The notes below the pieces were generated by a model, which saw only the letters and a list, made by a program, of their open reading frames with translations, was not told the DNA's origin and did no database searches. From Laburnicola sp. R22_1 (lineage: Eukaryota; Ascomycota; Dothideomycetes; Pleosporales; Didymosphaeriaceae), in contig JACONQ010000001.1 of the NCBI GenBank assembly GCA_014281115.1, positions 992,001-1,056,000 on the forward strand: a stretch of DNA of 64,000 bases, given 5' to 3'. How positions within the stretch are numbered: position 1 is the stretch's first letter; each line of letters begins with the position of its first letter. Shown piece after piece: positions 57,620 to 64,000 of the stretch. Position numbers and translations under genes: made by a program.

Positions 57620-59318
57620 TTACAACCCGATGACATCACTTTCTATCTCTACAGGAGTCAACTTCACCATCATTTCTGGTTTCACCCACAGAATGAAGTT
57701 CTTCTGTCGCGGCCACCCATCTGCCTCCTTGCAAAGCTCCATGTCGAAGCTGAGCATCACACTCGCAAGCACGAGTCGCATCTCATGATACGCAAGACTA
57801 CTTCTAGTTAGTGCTTCATTCCCACATCTAAATGGCGCAGTTACAAGGCCTAAACAGTAAAGATAGAACTCACTTCTTTCCCAAGCAATTCCGGGGCCCG
57901 TACGAAAAGGGATTCATAACATCCTTCTTATCTGAGCCATATTCCTTCTGCCCTTCTGGGAGCCAACGCTCTGGCACGAAAGAGTCAGGATCTTTGAAAT
58001 TGGAGGGCGAGTGATACGCTGCGTATTGCGCGACCGAAACTACGGCCTATCGTAAGGGTGTTAGTCTTTATGATCCTTAGGAGGATGGAAATAAGCTCGA
58101 CTTACCCCACCAGGGACCCATCGCCCTCCAATGTTTGCACCGCCTTCGGGCGTCACTCGCGGCAACAGTCCTGGCACGGGAGGATATATCCGCAATCCCT
58201 CTTCGATACAAGCACCGAGATACTCTAGCTTCGACAACTTAACCATCGAGATATCGCCGAGAGAGTCGAACGAGTCGCGAACTTCCTTCTGCAGGCGCGC
58301 AAGCTTTTCAGGATGCTGAAGCAAGTAGTAGGTGAGGCCGCTGAGTCCCGTGGCCGTAGTTTCGGTGCCACCCAACATGAAAGTTGCAGCGATGCTATGC
58401 ATTTGGTTTGGAAGGAGCGCATTGACTTCGCCATTCTCATCTTTGCTGCTCTTCATGACGAATGACCAGATATCCGGCCGCTCAGTCTTGATCTGCAGAC
58501 GCTTATCCACTCTCCCACTTGTGAATAGTACATGCTGCCTCCTTTGCTCTTTAGTCTTTTCCGGAATCATCCGCTGTAGCAAGCTATCCAGCCATGCCCA
58601 TCTTCGGATAACGCCCAAAACGGCCATCATCTCTACATTTCCAAACAGTGATGCAACCCATGGTGTGAACTTTGATTCTTCCAAGAGGTGGAGCGGCTCT
58701 CCGAATGTAAGATCGGCCATGATGTCAAATGTCGTGAGATTGTAGTATTTCACCAAGTCCACTCTGGCATCTTTTGTCGCGGCTTTCCCAAGCTGGGCTA
58801 AGAGCAATTCCACATACTGTTTGAGCAGTTTCTCTTGCTCTTTGAGCGCCTTGTCGCTGAAAGCATGCGAGACCAATTTTCGCTGGCGTGCATGCGACGC
58901 ATTGTCTGCGCGAAACAACCCTGCTGGTTGCCCATAGAGATCGGGGCCATAGAAGATCAACTGCTTCCTGAAGGCAGTGGCACGGTGGCCGTACACGTCC
59001 TTCCACACAGCTGAATCAATGAACGATATCTCATTTGGTGCATACCGAACCACGGGTCCGTATTTGAGATGCTGTTCATGGATCCAGAGAGGGAAGTTTC
59101 CGTTCAGAGCCGCCTTCTGCGACGCTAATATAGTGGCACGAGCAGTCAGAGGGCCTGGAAAAGAACGCAACGGGTGAAGCAGTAGATTGTAGAGTATACG
59201 CAGTGCGACATAGACCAGCTAGTCAGGTTAGAAACCGCTATCGCGGAGTTGGCTGGGAGCTTACAGAAAGAACTGTCAATACAGTGACAGCCTGTATGAT
59301 GACCTCTGTGAGAGCCAT
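57620..59318 (-). CDS. Cytochrome P450, CYP65/TRI11-like
   Basis: Complete 506-residue P450 from four exons: 59318-59265, 59218-58106, 58046-57874 and 57800-57620. Introns are 46, 59 and 73 bp, with CTGAC or CTAAC branches. Exon 1 gives [18 protein letters not shown], a membrane anchor continuing into [20 protein letters not shown] and the FPGP hinge. Landmarks: GGTETT (I-helix) at 301-306, EGLR (K-helix) at 358-361, PERW at 414-417, and [11 protein letters not shown] with haem ligand Cys443. The last acceptor could be either of two AGs 3 bp apart (57803 or 57800); the second gives the usual CLGKN. Wording such as [14 protein letters not shown] resembles isotrichodermin C-15 hydroxylase-type P450s. 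No other pathway enzyme sits nearby, so its substrate is open. Confidence 0.93.
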
Positions 59319-59489
59319 TGCGTCAGCGCGAAAGTTGGAATCGCTCTGCTGGAAGATGCCGGGTTTTCTTCAAGTTCCTTGACTAGATCGGACTCTCGGT
59401 CTCGTGCGAGTGATCTGCCCCGCATCCCGCAAAGAGCCCTGATACCCCGCAGACGTTGTACCTGGTATTGCTTAGCTCTCCTCTTAAAC

Positions 59490-60108
59490 ATAAAATTTAA
59501 CTGAAATTTAAGTTTAATAGCGAATTTAATAGCTTTTTATATAGCTAACTTAGTTAATATAAAATATTGATTATATCGTTTAGTTTTTTTTATAATTACC
59601 TTTTTACGCTCTTTTTAATTACTAAGTAAGGGGCTCTGCTTTTTTATTATATTATTTAAAATAAAAGCCTTTACTATTCTATTCCTAGGTAGCTAATTTA
59701 ATAATAATAATATATATATAAAATCTATATAGCTTACTAGTTATAACTTAAAGAAAAAAATCTACTATAGAAAAAAAGGTAATAAGCTAGTTTAGATTAT
59801 TATTATTATTATTATACCTTTTCTACGCTCTTTTTAATTACTAAGTATATTAGAAAAGTTTTTTTAGAGAGGCTACTTAACTATGCGTAGACGTGCGCAT
59901 ATATGTATATTTTTATATAAGCAATTTGTTAGTATAAAAATACTTAGAAATGCGTAGATATACGTAAGCTTGCGCAAATATACATAAATAGTTTAAATAA
60001 GTAATTTTTTTAAAGCTTTATAGCTTTTTTACTAGTAAAGCTATGGTTTTAATTTTTTAATAGATTTATAGAGAAAATACTAGTCTTTAATTATTTAATT
60101 TAAAAATA
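59490..60108. repeat. Second AT-rich border with MITE-like unit
   Basis: The composition turns AT-rich at about 59490. A minus-strand MITE-like unit lies at about 59590-59705 (TTACTAAGTAAGGGGCTCTG and neighbours), and a repeat shared with 15540-15740 in reverse complement lies at about 59870-60060. No coding. Confidence 0.75.
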
Positions 60109-60666
60109 ACATATTCTATTAGTAGCCTAGACAGATTAGTCCGCTAGATAGTTTTTGCCAAGACCACAATACTTTACTATGAATTATAATATCTTAACAA
60201 TATAATGCGTTATTATCTAATTAAGAAGGTAGAATTAGCTTGCCCTTTACGCCGATTAAAATAAGCAAATTTTAAGCCTACGACGCGCTACTACAGTATA
60301 TAATATCCTAAAGTCTACACTAAGTAATTATATTAATAGAATTTTCGCCTAAGCAAATATATAATTAGGTATGGTAAAGCTTATTGCAACTAAAGAGTAG
60401 ACGCTTATATAGTATATTCTTAACCTAGATTTATAAGAATTTGCACCCTAACTAGATAAGGTAGAAGATATAGCTAATAAACTACTAGCTACGCGGCATA
60501 GAAATCCTATAGGATAATACTAGGCTTAGCGCTTTATAAAGCGCGTACCTAAGCTTAAAATAGCTTTTAATTAAGCAAAGAACTAATAGAGAATATAATA
60601 AAAAGACCTAGAGGTTATAAACGCGTAGTTTTAGCTAGTAGAGGACACAAAAGCTAAGTATAGAGT
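60109..60666 (+). mobile_element. Fot1/pogo-family transposon, copy 3, left part
   Basis: The left end ACATATTCTATTAGTAG and the following AGACAGATTAGTCCGC match copies 1 and 2, with TA before it. It is collinear with copy 1 up to the phrase AAGTATAGAGT, where a copia LTR interrupts it. The remainder presumably lies beyond the retrotransposon, outside the window. The transposase frame is stop-ridden. Confidence 0.88.
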
Positions 60667-60958
60667 TGTCAGATAGACAGTCACTGTGAAATCCAGTGGG
60701 TAGGTGTGTACGATCATATGGCCCCTTACAGTGGTAATCAGTGTAAATCACAGTGATTTCACATTGAAATACACTGAGGAGGCTGGCGCACTACTGTTTT
60801 ACACTGCCCCTGTACTATTCTAAATAGTACTAGTGCGGCTTAGTACTAGATAGTTACTTCTCGCGGTAGCCGAGCTTCTCCGACAGAACACACACAATCA
60901 ATCAATCAACCCACCACTTTTCCATCTCAACTCATCAAGAATACCCGTATATCTGACA
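60667..60958 (+). repeat. 5' LTR of Ty1/copia element
   Basis: A 292 bp LTR starting TGTCAGATAGACAG and ending CGTATATCTGACA, with the short inverted ends TGTCAGATA/TATCTGACA. The 5 bp AGAGT before it (60662-60666) is the expected left half of a target duplication. The interior has repeated CAGTGTAAATCACAGTGA-like palindromes. The 3' LTR lies outside the window. Confidence 0.82.
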
Positions 60959-63900
60959 ATTAAGAGTCTCACTGCCTCGATCAAACCGATTATCATGTCT
61001 CTATCGATACTTAGGGTTTCCACAGTGATCCTGACCAACTATTCGAACTACACACCATGGCTGAGGCAAATCAAAGCCCGAGCCCAATCACTGGAGGTCT
61101 GGGATCTCATCGACCCAGCCCTACCTATCGAACCTACGATCAAACCAATCATGCCAACGGCACCAGACGTTGGTTTCTATCAACCAAATAGCGTGTTTAC
61201 CAACGCACACCCAACCAACCCCGACAAACGTCCAACGCTGCCGTCGCAGCTATCGCAAATTGGTCTAAAGGGTTACAATAAGGATATAAACTACTACAAG
61301 AATCAACTCGAAACCTTCAAGATACTCGACCGCGCATACCGCGATAAGAAGGCGAACCTAGACAAACTAGTTACCCTTATACAATCAACGACCTCGGTAC
61401 ACTTGCAGACCAATTGCTGCATACCAGGTCAATCAATCAGACAATGGATCAAGAACCTCACGATTACGGTTAGGGTCGACCAAGATGACAAAGAACAACA
61501 AGCAAGGGCCAGGTATCAAGATGCCCTCAAGCCGATGAGGACTGCTAGATCATAGGCGACCTGGCTTGCTGAGTACGATCATGCAGCTACAGAAGCTGAG
61601 TTCAACAGAGTCCCAGAGCTCCAGAAGCCTGACTCAGTTAAGAAGGATTTTATGAAGGCAGTGTCCAACGTCGCACCTGTTTGGGTTACAACCTTCCATC
61701 AGAATAGGAGCAAGGATCATGCTGTTAGAAGAAAAGAAATGGTGAAACTCTTCCAAGAACACATAGTAATGCAGCACCCGATTAAGGGCAAACAAAAGGG
61801 CGCTTTTGCTGTTGCAGGACCATCTCTCGCTGATGGTGGTGCAACCACCCAGACCACAGATAGGGACGCCTATCCTGTGGATAAAGCAGCATCACTCAAG
61901 CGAGGCAGATCACGCGCCAAGAAAGCTGGCTCTAAAACCAAATCCAAGCAGTCCGCGATTACAGACGATGAGCCAACGGCAGTTAGTGGCCGAGAAGGAT
62001 TAAACCTCAAGTGCCCTGCTTGTGAACAACGCCATAATCTGAAAGACTGCTTTTACGCTTTCCCTAAGAAACGACCTGAATGGTTTCAACCAAAGCCAGC
62101 AATGGTTGCCCTGATGAAATTCAGGATAGAGAATGACCCAGCGCTTATAGAAAGCATGAGATCCGTAAAGCGTCCAAGATCACAAACACTAAGAATCAAA
62201 CAATCAAGCACCCCTACTCCAACTCAAATCACTGAAGTTGCTGACGATGAATAACTAGATAGCAGACAAATTACTGTCCTCTCAGCGAGCTTCAATGCCG
62301 CCTCCTACCACTTAGACCCAAACACATACCCACTACGTTACTCCGCGATCCTCGATTCTGGCACAACTTGCCACATTTTTAATAATATCGATCGTTTCGT
62401 CACGCTGCGACCACTGTCGCCAGGAGACTTTATATGGGCGGGCTCAACACGAGTATGGATTAGGGGATATGGGAGTGTCCATCTACACGTTAAGAGTGTA
62501 CAAGGAAATAGGGTAATAAGGCTAGATAACATCGCCTACTGCCCTGATCTGCTATGCAACCTAGTGTCTTTCCAATTACTCCGCAGGCAAGGCCTCTGGT
62601 GGGACACGCTAGCAGATCCAACAACAATCAAGAGAAGGGACAATACGATCCTCGCCGAACTTCAAGAAATACACAATCAATAGGTACTGGAGTTCAGAGC
62701 AACACCAACACCAAATCGTACTATACCCAATAGTACGTACGCCACACACAAGATCACTACGCGCACCGCACGACGAGCGCAGAAGGCGGACGCCAACACA
62801 TGGCACAAACGACTAGGCCACCCAGGTCCTCAGGCGCTGGAACACACAGTGAATCACTGTGAGGGGGTGCGCCTTAAAGGACTGACTACGGTCTAATGCG
62901 ATGCTTGCGGCAGATCAAAGCTAAAGCAACAAATCAGACAACAGGCTAAACAAATTAATGACAGTCCTGGTGAGAGAGTCGCTATAGACTTTCACAACTT
63001 CGAAGATAAGAGCTCCACTGGCGAGAAAAGCCAAATGCTCATCACCGATCGATTCTTAGGCATGGCTTGGGATTTCTACTTCAAAGACAACTAACCAGCA
63101 CAAACAATTATCAAACTGTTGAAGGAATTTGTACTATTCATGAAAGTACAGTTTAAGGTGACAGTTAAAGTTATCGAATTGGACAATGAGATCTTCTTAG
63201 TTAAGCAAGACGTTCACAGATGGTGTGTCAGTGAAGGTATTGTTATCGAGCCTTCAGCACCTGATACCCAAGCTCAAAATGGAGGAGCTGAACGCTCAGG
63301 GGGTGTAATCAAGGAGAAGAGTCGTGCAATGCGACTTGACGCCAACCTTCCCTAGACACTATGGCCAGAAATCACACGAGCGGCTATATACCTATACAAT
63401 CGAACTCCGAACTACGCCAATCGATGGCGATCACCACACGAAGTATTCTTTACGACAGTTGCTTTCCAAAACGGCATTGTCACTCAACTAAAGAAACCGA
63501 ACCAGGCTCACCTTAGGGCCTATGGCTATAAAGCCTTCGCCATGACCGACAATACAAAACGCAGCAAGAGCAAGCTCTAAAGGTTAGATCCGAAAGCATG
63601 GATTGGATACCTAGTGGGCTACCGATCAACAAACATCTGGAGGATATGAATACCTCCACTTGGGAAAGTTATTAGTACCCGAGACGTTATCTTTGACGAA
63701 AAATTAGTATTCTTAGGTAAAGAAGAAGACCTGTTGGACAACCTTATGCATAGCACTTATGAAGAGATTGCTGCATGGACCCGATTAGTGGAGCTACCGC
63801 CCTCACCACTGGAACACGAAAACACCGAGTCTTTATACGAGGATGAGTCGATCACTGACTCCCGCGAGGATGACGATAATGCTACAGGGTACTATCAAGG

Positions 63901-64000
63901 GAGGAAGATCAATTACACCTACCCAACACCACCAGCGACACCTCCGCCTGTCGCACTGCTTGCCCAATCAATGGCGAGCCTCGAACACGATCAACATGAA
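60959..64000 (+). mobile_element. Ty1/copia retrotransposon body, right end off window
   Basis: Internal region following the LTR; the polyprotein frame starts 37 bp after it. The order Gag, protease, integrase, with the reverse transcriptase expected beyond 64000, defines Ty1/copia. Base composition is near normal, unlike the older elements, so RIP damage is mild. Confidence 0.88.
60995..64000 (+). pseudogene. Copia Gag-Pol polyprotein with eight in-frame stops
   Basis: One frame runs from ATG 60995 to the window end without frameshift. Stops lie at 61553, 62252, 62681, 62894, 63092, 63353, 63578 and 63647 (TAG, TAA, TAG, TAA, TAA, TAG, TAA, TGA); each can arise by one C-to-T change from CAG, CAA or CGA. 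Readable domains: a Gag core, a zinc knuckle CPACEQRHNLKDC near 62010, a protease motif AILDSGTTCHIF near 62345, a pre-integrase WHKRLGHPG near 62800, an integrase core (VAIDFHNFE, then PDTQAQNGGAERSGG with the catalytic Glu region) at about 62970-63320, and a connecting region with WIGYLVGY. Reverse transcriptase is not reached. Not functional as written. Confidence 0.92.

Overview
This window is nuclear DNA from a filamentous ascomycete. The gene structures point that way: many 46-60 bp introns with CTAAC/CTGAC-like branch sites, a Zn2Cys6 regulator, fungal P450s and a DUF3824-like protein. So do long stretches ruined by C-to-T mutation of the RIP (repeat-induced point mutation) type. The gene content and the RIP-eroded Tc1/mariner and Fot1/pogo transposons suggest Dothideomycetes, probably Pleosporales. 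That placement is inference, not proof.

Layout. (1) 1-5245: edge of a secondary-metabolite cluster, with the 3' end of a highly reducing type I polyketide synthase (KR plus ACP), a complete CYP52-like P450 and a convergent AflR-like Zn2Cys6 regulator. (2) About 5430-30880: a 25 kb AT-rich island without an intact gene. It is a nest of RIP-degraded mobile elements: a long inverted-repeat element, a Tc1/mariner element, two copies of one Fot1/pogo family and one copy of a second, three copies of a ~1.1 kb non-coding repeat, many ~100 bp MITE-like units, LTR-like units, a TIR element filled with telomere-like repeats, and an insertion carrying a 100 bp minisatellite. (3) 31-41.2 kb: sparse gene space with a four-exon fungal-specific gene, an aminoglycoside-phosphotransferase-fold gene, a small gene with a premature stop, and an MRM2-type rRNA methyltransferase. 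(4) 42-59.3 kb: GC-richer gene space with an SS18/SSXT-like coactivator, a DUF3824-like RS-rich protein, an acyltransferase-3 membrane protein, a coiled-coil protein broken by one stop codon, an F-box-like protein and a CYP65-like P450. (5) 59.5-64 kb: a second AT-rich border, where a Ty1/copia retrotransposon with eight in-frame stops has inserted into a third Fot1/pogo copy and runs off the window.

The left cluster is the only obvious functional grouping. The PKS would make a reduced chain, the P450 would oxidise it, and the AflR-like factor would control the set. The rest is ordinary housekeeping or hypothetical gene content. Exon joins were worked out by hand from reading-frame continuity and splice motifs, and no search was run.
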